Shown in pieces: positions 36,390 to 45,964 of a stretch of 64,000 bases of DNA (the stretch's first letter is position 1; the number at the start of each line of letters is the position of its first letter). The translations under genes were made by a program, and so were the position numbers. The DNA comes from Chroococcidiopsis sp. CCMEE 29 (GTDB lineage Bacteria > Cyanobacteriota > Cyanobacteriia > Cyanobacteriales > Chroococcidiopsidaceae): NCBI RefSeq assembly GCF_023558375.1, contig NZ_CP083761.1, forward strand, positions 310,001 through 374,000, read 5' to 3'. The notes beneath the pieces were generated by a model, which saw nothing but the letters and a program-made list of their open reading frames with translations, was not told where the DNA came from and did no database searches.

Positions 36390-37538
36390 CTACTTGGGCA
36401 AAACCTGCCGCAGTGCTTCTAAGAGTTGATCGACACTCTCTTGTCTGCTATTGAAGCCCATCAGTCCAATCCGCCAAGCTTGACCAGCGAGTTCGCCCAG
36501 ACCACCTCCAATCTCAATCCCATATTCATTCAGCAACTGCCGTGTAATTGCCTTGCCGTCCACACCTTCTGGAATACGGACAGTCGTAAGTGTTGGCAGT
36601 CGGAACTCTCGCTCAACGTGTAAGGTGAGTCCTAAATCTTCTAGCCCCTCCCAGAGGTACTCTACGTTCCGTTGATGCCGCTGCCAGCAGTTTGCCAGTC
36701 CCTCTTCTGCAACTAAACGTAGGGCTTCCCGCAGGGCATAGTATAGGTTGATAGGGGCTGTGTGGTGATAGGTGCGATCGCTGCCCCAATACTTACCCAG
36801 CAACGACATATCAAGATACCAGTTGGCAACCTTCGTTCGGCGCTGCTGCAATTTCTCCATTGCCCGAGGACTGATCGTAAAGGGTGAAGCACCGGGTGGG
36901 CAACCCAATCCTTTCTGGCTACAGCTATATGCCAGGTCAACCCCCCACGCATCCAGGAACAAAGGCACACCACCCAGACTCGTCACCGTATCCACCAGCA
37001 ACAGACAGCCGAATTCACGACACAAATCGCCAACTCCTTCCAAGAGTTGACGTGCTCCTGTGGATGTTTCAGCATGAACCAAAGCTAGGATAGCCGGACG
37101 ATGCTGCTCTAAGGCGGTTCGGAGTTCATCCAACGTGAAAATTTGTCCCCAGGGTTTTCTCAGGGTTCGCACATCTGCACCATATCGTCCCGCCATATCT
37201 ACAAGGCGATTGCCGAAGTACCCATTCACCCCAACTAGGACCACATCACCCGGTTCAGTTGCATTGGCGATCGTGGCTTCCATTGCAGCTGTTCCCGTAC
37301 CACTGACTGCAATAGTCAGCAGGTTTTCCGTCTGCCACACATAGCGTAGCAGCGACTGAATCTCATCCATGAGTACCAGAAACGCTGGGTCGAGATGCCC
37401 AACTGGCGGTGTATTCATCGCCTGGAGAACTGCGGGATGGGCATTCGAGGGTCCCGGTCCTAGCAGCAGGCGGGTTGGCATTTCCAGAGGTGCGAGTTGC
37501 AGACGCTGGCTGTCGTTGATTGAAAGTGTTCGTGTCAT
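36390..37538 (-). CDS. Class V aminotransferase (alanine/serine-glyoxylate aminotransferase type)
   Basis: 382 residues. RLLLGPGPSNAHPAVLQAM opens the family. AVSGTGTAAMEATIAN near 78 binds pyridoxal phosphate, LVDTVTSLGGVPLFLD near 180 has the PLP Asp, and YSCSQKGLGCPPGAS near 205 carries the Schiff-base Lys. It would convert glyoxylate to glycine in photorespiration, or link to soluble hydrogenase small-subunit annotations often attached to this family in cyanobacteria. Full length. Confidence 0.9.
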   Translation of the reverse strand: MTRTLSINDSQRLQLAPLEMPTRLLLGPGPSNAHPAVLQAMNTPPVGHLDPAFLVLMDEIQSLLRYVWQTENLLTIAVSGTGTAAMEATIANATEPGDVVLVGVNGYFGNRLVDMAGRYGADVRTLRKPWGQIFTLDELRTALEQHRPAILALVHAETSTGARQLLEGVGDLCREFGCLLLVDTVTSLGGVPLFLDAWGVDLAYSCSQKGLGCPPGASPFTISPRAMEKLQQRRTKVANWYLDMSLLGKYWGSDRTYHHTAPINLYYALREALRLVAEEGLANCWQRHQRNVEYLWEGLEDLGLTLHVEREFRLPTLTTVRIPEGVDGKAITRQLLNEYGIEIGGGLGELAGQAWRIGLMGFNSRQESVDQLLEALRQVLPK

Positions 37539-37815
37539 TATTTTGTCTATGGCTATACGGCGATCAATGACGGGATAACTTACGCGGAATGGAAGCGAGC
37601 AGGTGATTGATCAGAGAGCCATGATTACACTTTGGGCATCAGTTTTCTCCCATTTTGGCATACCGAAGCTGCTTGATCGCAGAGTACCTCTACCCACAAT
37701 GCTTAAAACTAGACAAGCAAAGCCGATCAGCATGAAACTCGCCAAATTAAGCTTAAAACGAAAATCGCCTGGAATTATCTTTGTACCTGCAACTTATAGG
37801 TGCTAAGTGAAGCTA

Positions 37816-38505
37816 TCACAGAGGCTGCTGACGCATCAGACGCTCAATAAACGCTTGATGCTCTGATGTTTGTAATCCCTGCTGTAGAACAGCTAAAACC
37901 TGAGCTAATTCCCCCTGTCGTAGAGCAGTGACTGATAGCCATAATCCAGGGAAAATGTGACTGCGGATCGTGCCTGTAACATCTGGTTCTAGCAAGACAT
38001 ATCGACTTTCCTGAAGGCGAAACCAGTCCAGGCGATTCTCATAAATTTGCCAGACAATATATTCCTGAACTCCATTGCGACGATAGGCATTGAGTTTGTC
38101 ATTCAGGTCATAGGAGGCACTACTAGCAGCAACTTCCGCAATGAGTTCTGGTGCGCCTTCAACATAGTCATCGTTACTGATGCGAGAATTACCACCCACT
38201 TCCGGCTCTATTCGTAATAGAGCATTGGGTTGAGGCTGATTATCCACATCCAGGCGTACAGTGGCGTTGTCCTGCAAATCAATTCCAGGTGTAGCCGCCC
38301 AGTAAGCTCCCAGCCAGGTCATGATTTTTGCATGGGGTCTACCATGACCAGTGGCGCGTACAGGTGAAGCCACGTACACCACTCCTTCTATTAATTCGGC
38401 TTTTTGAATCTTTGGCATTGCTTGATAACGACGCTCAAATTCCTGGCGATTGAGGCGATCGCCACTTTCTAAGGGAGGGACGTTAGTAGTAGGACCAACT
38501 GACAT
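37816..38505 (-). CDS. Uma2 family (PD-(D/E)XK-like) protein
   Basis: 229 residues from the ATG at 38505; a TTG four codons upstream is a weaker start. Family features: FERRYQAMPKIQKAELIEGV, GHGRPHAKIMTWLGAYWA, PNALLRIEPE, PELIAEVAASSASYDLNDK and KLNAYRRNGVQEYIVW. The Glu-x-Lys core (IAEVA, KLNAY) fits the Uma2 endonuclease fold, a hugely expanded family in cyanobacteria. Physiological target unknown. Confidence 0.88.
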   Translation of the reverse strand: MSVGPTTNVPPLESGDRLNRQEFERRYQAMPKIQKAELIEGVVYVASPVRATGHGRPHAKIMTWLGAYWAATPGIDLQDNATVRLDVDNQPQPNALLRIEPEVGGNSRISNDDYVEGAPELIAEVAASSASYDLNDKLNAYRRNGVQEYIVWQIYENRLDWFRLQESRYVLLEPDVTGTIRSHIFPGLWLSVTALRQGELAQVLAVLQQGLQTSEHQAFIERLMRQQPL

Positions 38506-38688
38506 GGGATACAGCAACCTCTACGCTTTTGGTATTTACCCACAAAGCAGTTTTGTCGTGAATTATACTACAAGGCGGCAAATTTTACTGTCTAATTAAT
38601 AACTGTTAGTAATTTCGGCTTTATACTTTATGATATAAACCTACTTCAAGCGCCAGATAAGACCTCAAAGCTTAAAGAAGAAATCATT

Positions 38689-39369
38689 ATGCAAATAGTA
38701 TTAGACTCAAAGGATTTAGATTATGCCTTTATGTTTGCTTTGCAAAAAGCTAATTCTATAAAGGTAGAAGAATTCAAGCCATTCTTTAACAATCTTCCTG
38801 TCGATCCTTATATAAAAGGAAATTACCGCTTTAGAAGCTTATCGCGGTTCAAAGTGTCTTCTGCTGGTAAGTTAATCAAGCTACCTCATGGTTACTTATT
38901 CCAAAGCAAACACTACAATCCCTTATTAGGAGATATCAGAAGAGAGTTTGCAGAACTAGATGATGCCATCTTAGAACTAGAAGAATTTAAAAAACTTGTG
39001 TTTGCATTTAATGATTACTGTAAGCTTCATACTGAAGCTAGGGAAATAGGAGTGCATCAGATTAGAACTACTTGTTCACGGCATAATTATGGGAATCCCG
39101 CACCTGAAGGTATACACAGAGATGGTACTGATTTAATAGCTATATTTTCTGTTGATCGAGAACATATTCAAGGTGGTGAGACACATTTATACAAATCAAG
39201 AAAGGAAAGTGCCGTTTTTAATAAAGTATTGAATCCGGGAGAAATGTTATTGCTAAATGATCGGGAGTTCTTTCACTTTACTACCCCGATTAAACCTAAA
39301 TCTTTTGAGCGTGAAGGTACAAGAGATGTGTTTGTACTTACTTGTCCTAGCTTGCTTTCTGAATATTAA
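38689..39369 (+). CDS. 2OG-Fe(II) dioxygenase family protein
   Basis: 226 residues. The iron site is visible as IHRDGTDLIAIF near 142 (His, Asp) and the second His in REFFHFTTPI near 200, followed by the 2-oxoglutarate-binding Arg in GTRDVFVLTCP. VHQIRTTCSRHNYGNPAPEG and GGETHLYKS match the family that includes bacterial amino-acid hydroxylases (isoleucine 4-hydroxylase type) and BsmA. Substrate is probably a free amino acid; this is inference. The gene is A/T-richer than its neighbours. Confidence 0.8.
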   Translation: MQIVLDSKDLDYAFMFALQKANSIKVEEFKPFFNNLPVDPYIKGNYRFRSLSRFKVSSAGKLIKLPHGYLFQSKHYNPLLGDIRREFAELDDAILELEEFKKLVFAFNDYCKLHTEAREIGVHQIRTTCSRHNYGNPAPEGIHRDGTDLIAIFSVDREHIQGGETHLYKSRKESAVFNKVLNPGEMLLLNDREFFHFTTPIKPKSFEREGTRDVFVLTCPSLLSEY

Positions 39370-39391
39370 GTAAGCCAAGTTACATTTTTTA

Positions 39392-40537
39392 CTATACCTT
39401 AAAAATCTGACAATCTACTAAGTAGGGCGACTTGAATGCTGTCATTTCTCCGGCTTTTTTGCCAGGAATCGGAAATAATCTTGCTGATAATGGTTTATCT
39501 AACTTGATTGCTAAAGTTGCTAAATCAAGTAGTATCGCTTCCAGCTTTTCAATTGTGACATCGCCTGGAATTGGTACTGTATCAAGCCCACAGCCACAAA
39601 CGGCGGAGTACAATAGTAAATTTGTCAGATTGTATGTCTGCTCATTAGCTCTTTGAGCCAGACCGACATCTTCACAAACAGGAAGCATTAAACCAGAATA
39701 GCCGCAGGTTTTTATTGACAAACTTTTCAAAATCCGTGTAATTATAGCAGATATAGTCAGCGTTCCTTGATGTCCAAATTTACCAAAACCAAGTTTTTCG
39801 TAGGCAAAAGCAATGCTGGTTTCTCTATCAAGTGATGGAGCAAGCGATGAGTCAATTCCACTATATTTAATCCCAAATTTATCTGAAATTTGTTGGGCGA
39901 TCGCTTCAACCTTGGTTAATTCTTCTTCAAAGGCTAATTTGAGTTTTTCTTCGGCTGTTTGCAGACTATTAGAATTTTTAAAGGCTTTTGTTACCAAATC
40001 GCTGCACTCTAAACCAATAGCAAAAGCTGGTTCACCTTCATGGTAAGAAACGGGGAAAAAGGGGATTCCCGGTTTGCAATTTGCCCAAGCACAAAATCTA
40101 AAGTTGCCATAGCCGTCTGCTGTTTCTTCAGCAATTCGTTTAATAACCTTTGCAGATTCACTGACATTGGCAAAGTTTATTCCGGTCTCAGAGTCACCTA
40201 TTCTACTTGAACAGTAAACAATTGAGCTGTTTTTGATAATTTCTGGAATGATGGCAATTCTTTCTGGGCTACTTGCATAGCCAATACTGAAAAAGTTAAC
40301 ATTCAGGTTTTGGCAAAACTGGTCTATTACTTTAATTTCACCTATAATTTCGGCTGTTGAAAAATCGTGGAGATATTCTTCCCAGGAGTTAGTGGCTATT
40401 CTGTTCGTTTGAACTTTGTATCCTTGCTGTTCCAGAAAATCTTTTGCTGTCTGATTAAACTGAGCAGCTTGAATAATTCTTTCTTGCTGTTTTAGAGAGG
40501 TTAGTGATATACCTGTTGTGATAGTTCTAATTTTCAT
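39392..40537 (-). CDS. DUF711 (UPF0210) family protein
   Basis: 381 residues. It opens MKIRTITTGISLTSL; CAWANCKPGIPFFPVSYHEG, GIDSSLAPSLDRETSIA and CGLDTVPIPGDVTIEKLEA match DUF711. This family is glycyl-radical-enzyme-like in fold and of unknown function, often partnered with a small ACT protein (UPF0237), absent here. It is convergent with the 2OG-dioxygenase gene with only 22 bp between stops, and both are A/T-rich, suggesting they arrived together. Confidence 0.83.
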   Translation of the reverse strand: MKIRTITTGISLTSLKQQERIIQAAQFNQTAKDFLEQQGYKVQTNRIATNSWEEYLHDFSTAEIIGEIKVIDQFCQNLNVNFFSIGYASSPERIAIIPEIIKNSSIVYCSSRIGDSETGINFANVSESAKVIKRIAEETADGYGNFRFCAWANCKPGIPFFPVSYHEGEPAFAIGLECSDLVTKAFKNSNSLQTAEEKLKLAFEEELTKVEAIAQQISDKFGIKYSGIDSSLAPSLDRETSIAFAYEKLGFGKFGHQGTLTISAIITRILKSLSIKTCGYSGLMLPVCEDVGLAQRANEQTYNLTNLLLYSAVCGCGLDTVPIPGDVTIEKLEAILLDLATLAIKLDKPLSARLFPIPGKKAGEMTAFKSPYLVDCQIFKV

Positions 40538-40864
40538 AAATGTAGAAGATAGCTTAAATATAAATGTATTAAATTGAAGTTGAACCTGTGGTTTTACTTG
40601 CTACTTTCTTCACGGGCTTCAGCCTGTTGAACTTGAGTTTTTACTAACAGAAACCACCACAACTCTAACTCAATCAAAGCGATGCTACCGTTTTCGGTTA
40701 AGCAGCCTACAACTGGCTACTCTGAAAATGCCTACAGCACCAGTTGCCAATCCAAAATCCAAAATCGATTGACCTCATTAGCGATCGCGTCTGTCTTGCG
40801 AGAGAAACACTTTCCCATCTGTCTGAACTAATATCTAAAGCAACAGTTTCGGTGGCAAAACTCT
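40538..40864. other. Non-coding interval between divergent DUF711 and PPK2 genes
   Basis: About 330 bases. It contains an AATCCAAAATCCAAAATCG repeat at 40741-40766 and a HIP1 site near 40782. It should hold promoters for both divergent genes. No gene seen. Confidence 0.5.
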
Positions 40865-41836
40865 ATGAGTCAGCCTAAAAAGTCAAAAAATAACCCAAAC
40901 ACACCTGCTAACGAAATAGCTACAGCAGAAGCCTCCAAAACAGAACAAGCTGCAGCAGAGGCGACAACACAAGCTGCCGATGTTATGTCACCGGAAACAA
41001 TCGTTGTAGACGAGCCACCACCAAAACCTGATTATCCACGCTATCGAGTCCATCCTGGAGAGCAGCTCAGGTTGGCTGAACTTGATCCAGATGCCTGCGA
41101 ACACTACAAAAAAAAGAAAGATATTGAACAGGAACTGGAAAAGCAGCGCGATCGCCTGAGCAAACTACAAGAACGTCTGTATGCCGAGAGCAAGCGTAGC
41201 CTACTAATTGTTCTACAAGCAATGGACACCGGCGGCAAAGATGGCACAATTAAACATGTCTTTCAAGGCATTAACCCTCAAGGTTGCCGAGTCTGGTCAT
41301 TCAAAAAGCCTAGTAATGAAGAATTAAGTCACGACTTTCTGTGGCGTTATCATCAGCGGACACCGCAGCGAGGAATGATTACGATTTTTAATCGTTCTCA
41401 CTATGAAGACGTGCTGATCGTGCGGGTGCAGCAACTGGTTCCAGAGGACGTTTGGCGTAAGCGCTACCACGTCATTAATGAGTTTGAGCAAATGCTCAGT
41501 CTCAATAACATCGCAGTCATCAAGTTTTTTCTCCACATTTCCAAAGACGAACAAAAACGGCGGTTAGAGAGTCGGCTACAAAATCCAGATAAGCTTTGGA
41601 AGTTTTCCAGTAACGATGTTGAACAGCGCCAGCTGTGGGATGACTACCAAAAAGCCTATGAGGACGCGATTAATAATTGCTCGACTGCCTACGCCCCATG
41701 GTATATAGTGCCTGCCAATAACAAGTGGTATCGAAACTTGGTAATTGCTCGGGCGATCGCCGACACTCTAGAAGCAATGAACCCCCAATATCCAGCAGTA
41801 GAGCAGGGATTAGAAAACATTACAATTCCAGATTAA
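40865..41836 (+). CDS. Polyphosphate kinase 2 family protein (polyphosphate:nucleotide phosphotransferase)
   Basis: 323 residues. An Ala/Thr/Glu-rich extension (1-55) precedes the PPK2 core: QAMDTGGKDGTIKHVFQGI (Walker A) near 118-136, KKPSNEELSHDFLWRYHQ, FNRSHYEDVLIVRVQ (Walker B region) near 175, HISKDEQKRRLESRL (lid) and APWYIVPANNKWYRNL. It uses polyphosphate to phosphorylate ADP/AMP or GDP, or the reverse. The extension is not typical. Its stop overlaps that of the convergent CPBP gene by four bases. Confidence 0.92.
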   Translation: MSQPKKSKNNPNTPANEIATAEASKTEQAAAEATTQAADVMSPETIVVDEPPPKPDYPRYRVHPGEQLRLAELDPDACEHYKKKKDIEQELEKQRDRLSKLQERLYAESKRSLLIVLQAMDTGGKDGTIKHVFQGINPQGCRVWSFKKPSNEELSHDFLWRYHQRTPQRGMITIFNRSHYEDVLIVRVQQLVPEDVWRKRYHVINEFEQMLSLNNIAVIKFFLHISKDEQKRRLESRLQNPDKLWKFSSNDVEQRQLWDDYQKAYEDAINNCSTAYAPWYIVPANNKWYRNLVIARAIADTLEAMNPQYPAVEQGLENITIPD

Positions 41837-42414
41837 GATCTGTCTAATTTCCAGAGGCAGCTAGAAACCAAATTAGTACATACGTGAGCCACAATTGGCA
41901 CTAATAAGTTGCCAGTTGCGACGGCGCTATACCCGAATAGCAGACCTACAGTAGTTGCCCAGACTACATAAGGCCACTGATGGGAGCCGCCAAGGTGTAA
42001 AATGCCAAAGCAAAGACTCGATGCAATAATGCCGACAATATTCATCCCAATGGCTGGTAGCATCACACCCCGAAATAGCAATTCTTCACTCAAGCCTGGT
42101 AGCAATCCTACCCAAATTAAGTCTGACCACAGCAAGGGCTTCAGGACAAATTCCAAGTAAAAATCAGCACTACGGCGGTAGGCAGGCCAAAGGCGATAGA
42201 CAAGGGAACTAGCAGCGGTGATGGCTAGTCCCATAACGATTCCCAGCGGTAAGGCTGTTGTAGTCCAGCGCAAAGGTAACAAGGCTACCGAGCCAAATTG
42301 CAACCATAGCCTGGCAACTAGCCACAATAAGACGGCAGTAACACCCATCGCCACAAGAATTTGTATGCGTGTTAGAGGTTGAATTTTTGGATCGGGCTTT
42401 TTCTGTTCAGTCAC
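41833..42414 (-). CDS. CPBP family intramembrane metalloprotease
   Basis: 193 residues, about six membrane helices. The three CPBP motifs are visible: EELLFRGVMLP near 110 (Glu-Glu and Arg), FGILHLGG near 137 (His) and VAHVCTNLVSSC near 175 (His). Related proteins are Rce1-like proteases or bacteriocin-immunity-type proteins. The substrate is unknown. Confidence 0.87.
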   Translation of the reverse strand: MTEQKKPDPKIQPLTRIQILVAMGVTAVLLWLVARLWLQFGSVALLPLRWTTTALPLGIVMGLAITAASSLVYRLWPAYRRSADFYLEFVLKPLLWSDLIWVGLLPGLSEELLFRGVMLPAIGMNIVGIIASSLCFGILHLGGSHQWPYVVWATTVGLLFGYSAVATGNLLVPIVAHVCTNLVSSCLWKLDRS

Positions 42415-42437
42415 AAGAAGGGGCTAGGAGTTAGGGG

Positions 42438-43529
42438 TTAGGGATTAGGGGGAGAGGAAATTTCTGTTGTGGATAGGCAGTGCAGAGATGGAAGATTTGG
42501 GCTAAGGGTATCTGGGCTAATGCCTGCTTTATGGGCAACTAAAACGCCTAGAGCCTCCAAATAAGAGTTTACCTGCTTTGCTTTAATTCCTAGCGGTTCT
42601 GGAAGAACTTGCATCTGGGTTTGATTTTCCCGGACGGTAATAATCTGCACTGGTAACTGGCTCAAACTTAATAAAGCGCTACTCCCGCAAGCCGTGGCTG
42701 GTACAACTACGGCATCAACTTGATCGGCCCAAATATCGTTGTGAGATGGGAAGTTGCACGCTTCTACAACGAATCGGGGGGCGCGACTTAGACCAACTAG
42801 AACGCTGGGTAAGAAAGTATAGCCCAATTCCTCAGCAGCTGAGCGTGGAGATAGATCTGGGTCAAGGGGAAGGGGTGATAAAGCAGGAGAATGGGCGCAT
42901 GGAATCTGAAAGGTTCTGACTATTAGATGGCTAATAATGGCTTCTGCACCCGCCAGCGGATCAACGCCTTGACCGTGGCGATAGCTTTGTAGTGCTTCAC
43001 TATCAATATCATCCGGAAAGCGAACAACGACTGCGATCGCTTCTGCCTCAGCTTTGTTAATCAATACTTCAGCTGCGCGTAATAAACTATCTGGATTGTC
43101 AATCGTCCCCCAGCTAGATCCTGATGCTGAGCTTCGTAACTGTACTTGTAAGGGTGCATCCGTGATGACGTAATCGGTCAGATTTAATCCTAGAGTCGCT
43201 CTGGCTGCATCTGCTGCTTGCAGTTGTCGCAGTCGCAAGTCTGGTTCAATTGATTGGTCAAGAATTAAACCTACACGGTTTTGATGTACTGGTCGCAGTC
43301 CCCAGCATTTTGCGGCAAATTTGTCAAGTCCATAGCCTTCGACATATAAAGCATTGGGCAAAGGCCAATATAATTGAGCGCCGTTGAGGACGTTAGGGTG
43401 AGTAATCAGGCGGTCGGCAACAGAGGCGATCGCTCTGGCAACTGGCAACGCATCTCCGGCATAACCTCCAATTGCTGCCCCAATGCCAGTGGGTACAATT
43501 AAGATAACTGTGTAGGGACGATGATTCAC
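42438..43529 (-). CDS. DUF3326 domain protein
   Basis: 363 residues. VPTGIGAAIGGYAGDALPVA near 11, ADRLITHPNVLNGAQLYWPL, NALYVEGYGLDKF and AVVVPATACGSSALLSLS match a family shared by cyanobacteria and plants (DUF3326). Glycine-rich loops suggest nucleotide or cofactor binding, but the activity is unknown. A short TAGGGGTTAGGGATTAGGGG repeat lies at its 3' end, and it starts 74 bp from the 74-residue gene upstream on the same strand. Confidence 0.82.
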   Translation of the reverse strand: MNHRPYTVILIVPTGIGAAIGGYAGDALPVARAIASVADRLITHPNVLNGAQLYWPLPNALYVEGYGLDKFAAKCWGLRPVHQNRVGLILDQSIEPDLRLRQLQAADAARATLGLNLTDYVITDAPLQVQLRSSASGSSWGTIDNPDSLLRAAEVLINKAEAEAIAVVVRFPDDIDSEALQSYRHGQGVDPLAGAEAIISHLIVRTFQIPCAHSPALSPLPLDPDLSPRSAAEELGYTFLPSVLVGLSRAPRFVVEACNFPSHNDIWADQVDAVVVPATACGSSALLSLSQLPVQIITVRENQTQMQVLPEPLGIKAKQVNSYLEALGVLVAHKAGISPDTLSPNLPSLHCLSTTEISSPPNP

Positions 43530-43603
43530 GCTAGGGCAGCTCTGATTGAAGAGGACACGGGGACGCGGGGAAAATCACGGATGAATCTGGGGGATTCGAG
43601 CTT

Positions 43604-43828
43604 TCAAATCTCAAATTCAGAGTGAGTAGTGGCAATTGGTAAATACTCGCTACTCATTTTCTGGGTGACGACAGCTTCAATAGTAGCTTTTTGCCGTTCA
43701 ATATCTACATAGGTAACTGCCCAACGTAGTGGTTCTCCCTGTTTTTGCAATTCGTCTTCTATCGCATGGTGTAGTTGAGCAGGTGTTGCTTGAAGGTCAA
43801 TTTCAGCCGTAATAAAGTGTGTAATCAT
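43604..43828 (-). CDS. Small conserved protein, 74 aa
   Basis: MITHFITAEIDLQATPAQLH, then an amphipathic helix, WAVTYVDIERQKATIEAVVT and an acidic tail. A predicted strand-helix-strand-strand pattern suggests a compact ferredoxin-like fold. The coding look is good and it lies alone between dnaX (divergent) and DUF3326. I do not recognise the family; no function assigned. Confidence 0.6.
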   Translation of the reverse strand: MITHFITAEIDLQATPAQLHHAIEDELQKQGEPLRWAVTYVDIERQKATIEAVVTQKMSSEYLPIATTHSEFEI

Positions 43829-43954
43829 CGTTAGTCATTCTCTCTCATCTTTACAAGATTACTGAGTTTAACAAAGGCTGCAATACTAGAGAATATTGCT
43901 GCAAATAGTTCATCTGTACTATTCGTTCTCATGGTAGGGGAAGATTTAAACTCG

Positions 43955-45964
43955 ATGTCTTACGAGCCGCTGCACCACAAATATCGCCCCCAAACTTTTG
44001 CCGATTTGGTCGGTCAGGAGGCGATCGCTACTACCCTTACCAACGCTATCCGCACAGCAAAAATTGCTCCTGCCTATTTGTTCACCGGTCCTAGAGGTAC
44101 GGGCAAAACTTCCAGTGCTCGGATTTTAGCCAAGTCACTCAACTGCCTGAAGGAGAACAAGCCAACCGCTCAACCGTGTGGTGTCTGTGATGTTTGTAAG
44201 GGAATCGCCAAAGGTTCCGCTTTGGATGTAATTGAAATTGATGCTGCTAGCAACACTGGCGTTGACAATATCAGGGAGATTATCGAACGCTCCCAATTTG
44301 CTCCAGTACAGTGTCGCTACAAGGTGTATGCGATCGATGAATGCCACATGCTCAGCTCTGCCGCTTTCAATGCCTTATTGAAGACATTAGAAGAGCCACC
44401 CGATCGCGTCGTATTTGTTTTAGCTACAACTGACCCCCAGCGGGTATTGCCGACGATTATCTCTCGATGTCAACGGTTTGACTTCCGCAGGATAGCTTTA
44501 GAAGCAATGGTAGCTCATTTGAGGAAAATTGCTACCCAAGAAAACATCAACATTACCCCAGACGGATTGCAGCTAGTGGCTCAAGTGGCTCAAGGCGGAT
44601 TGCGGGATGCTGAAAGTCTGCTCGATCAGCTCAGTTTATTATCAAGTCAAGTGACTGTAGAGCGGGTTTGGGATTTGGTCGGTTCTGTTGCTGAGCCAGA
44701 TTTAATGGAATTGCTAGAGGCGATCGCCCAAATCAACCCGGAAGGTTTACTTGACTGCGCTCGGAGAATCATGGAGCGAGGTCGGGAACCTCTAACTCTG
44801 CTCCAGAATCTCGCTGGTTTCTACCGAGATTTGCTCATTGCCAAAACCGCACCCAGCCGTAGCGATTTAGTTGCTGTCACACCTCTGACGTGGAAAGCGT
44901 TGTGTGAACAAGCCAATAAGTGGGAGATTTCCAGCATTTTAGCTGGGCAACAGCACTTGGCAAAAAGCGAACTTCAAGTCAAAACTACTACTCAGCCGCG
45001 CCTGTGGTTGGAAGTAACGCTGCTAGGATTATTACCGGCGGCAAAGGACGGACAGCACTCACCTGTTAGCACTCAATCCACTACAACAGACTCTACTGCG
45101 CGCCCAACACAGCCACCAGCGACCCCAACTACCCCAGTTAACCATGTCACTAATGGAATTGACGACAATCAAAGGCAACTACCGCCGCCAGAGCAGGTAG
45201 TAGAACCGGTTACCTCACCGCTCCCAGTCAATCACGATCTTCCAGAGCCCAGTAGCGATCGCATCTCTCTTCCTCATCCACCAGCTAAAGCGGAGCCACT
45301 AGCCACCACATCTCAGACAGATGTGGCAGAAAAACTTGACCTAAACCAAATTTGGCAACAGATGCTAGAGTGTCTCCCACTGCCAAGTCAAGCTCTTTTT
45401 AGAGAACACGGACGCCTGTTAGCTATTAACGGACAACAAGCTCAAATCGGAATTCGTTCTCAAAATCTAGCTAAGATTGCTCAGAACAAACTGGCGGATG
45501 TTGAAGCAGCTTTTCAGAAAGTCTGCCAATTCAAGGTGAAGGTGCGCTTGGAGATCACGATGGCGAATCAGCCTCATAACACTGTCCAGGAGCCAGCTAT
45601 GGCTTTTATGCCACAGACATCGCCTGCTACTGATACTAAAAATTCGCCACAAATAACTGAAGCCAATCCTAGTCTCACAGCAACCCAGCCTCAATCTAGA
45701 ATTCCTGTAGAGGAGCCAACTACCTCCATTTCAGCATCCCCAAACATGGATGTAGCAACATCTACTCCTACCTCTGTTGAATGGGATGACGACGAAGTAG
45801 CGATCTCGGCTCAACGACTTGCTGATTTTTTTAAGGGCGAGATTGTCAGGCTTCAAGATGAACCAACCTTTGCTCAACCGATAGAAAGAAGCAGCCTACC
45901 GCCGCAGGCTGCCTCTGAATGGTACGATGCTGATGCTGAAGGAGAAGCGGACATCGATTTTTAA
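43955..45964 (+). CDS. dnaX: DNA polymerase III subunits gamma/tau DnaX
   Basis: 669 residues from the ATG giving MSYEPLHHKYRPQTFADLVG; an ATG eight codons upstream is possible. Walker A FTGPRGTGKTSSARIL near 43, a four-Cys zinc module (CLKENKPTAQPCGVCDVC) near 62-79, Walker B IDECHMLS near 128 and the SRC motif IISRCQRFDF near 170. Residues about 370-480 are a Pro/Thr/Gln linker and the C-terminus carries a tau-type part. It loads the beta clamp. No intein is present, unlike some cyanobacterial replication genes. The 3' end overlaps the convergent GT2 gene by four bases. Confidence 0.93.
   Translation: MSYEPLHHKYRPQTFADLVGQEAIATTLTNAIRTAKIAPAYLFTGPRGTGKTSSARILAKSLNCLKENKPTAQPCGVCDVCKGIAKGSALDVIEIDAASNTGVDNIREIIERSQFAPVQCRYKVYAIDECHMLSSAAFNALLKTLEEPPDRVVFVLATTDPQRVLPTIISRCQRFDFRRIALEAMVAHLRKIATQENINITPDGLQLVAQVAQGGLRDAESLLDQLSLLSSQVTVERVWDLVGSVAEPDLMELLEAIAQINPEGLLDCARRIMERGREPLTLLQNLAGFYRDLLIAKTAPSRSDLVAVTPLTWKALCEQANKWEISSILAGQQHLAKSELQVKTTTQPRLWLEVTLLGLLPAAKDGQHSPVSTQSTTTDSTARPTQPPATPTTPVNHVTNGIDDNQRQLPPPEQVVEPVTSPLPVNHDLPEPSSDRISLPHPPAKAEPLATTSQTDVAEKLDLNQIWQQMLECLPLPSQALFREHGRLLAINGQQAQIGIRSQNLAKIAQNKLADVEAAFQKVCQFKVKVRLEITMANQPHNTVQEPAMAFMPQTSPATDTKNSPQITEANPSLTATQPQSRIPVEEPTTSISASPNMDVATSTPTSVEWDDDEVAISAQRLADFFKGEIVRLQDEPTFAQPIERSSLPPQAASEWYDADAEGEADIDF

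Noticed and set aside
37603-37806. 67-codon plus-strand frame
   Set aside because: No ribosome site, no recognisable motif, and lies in a promoter-sized gap upstream of the aminotransferase.
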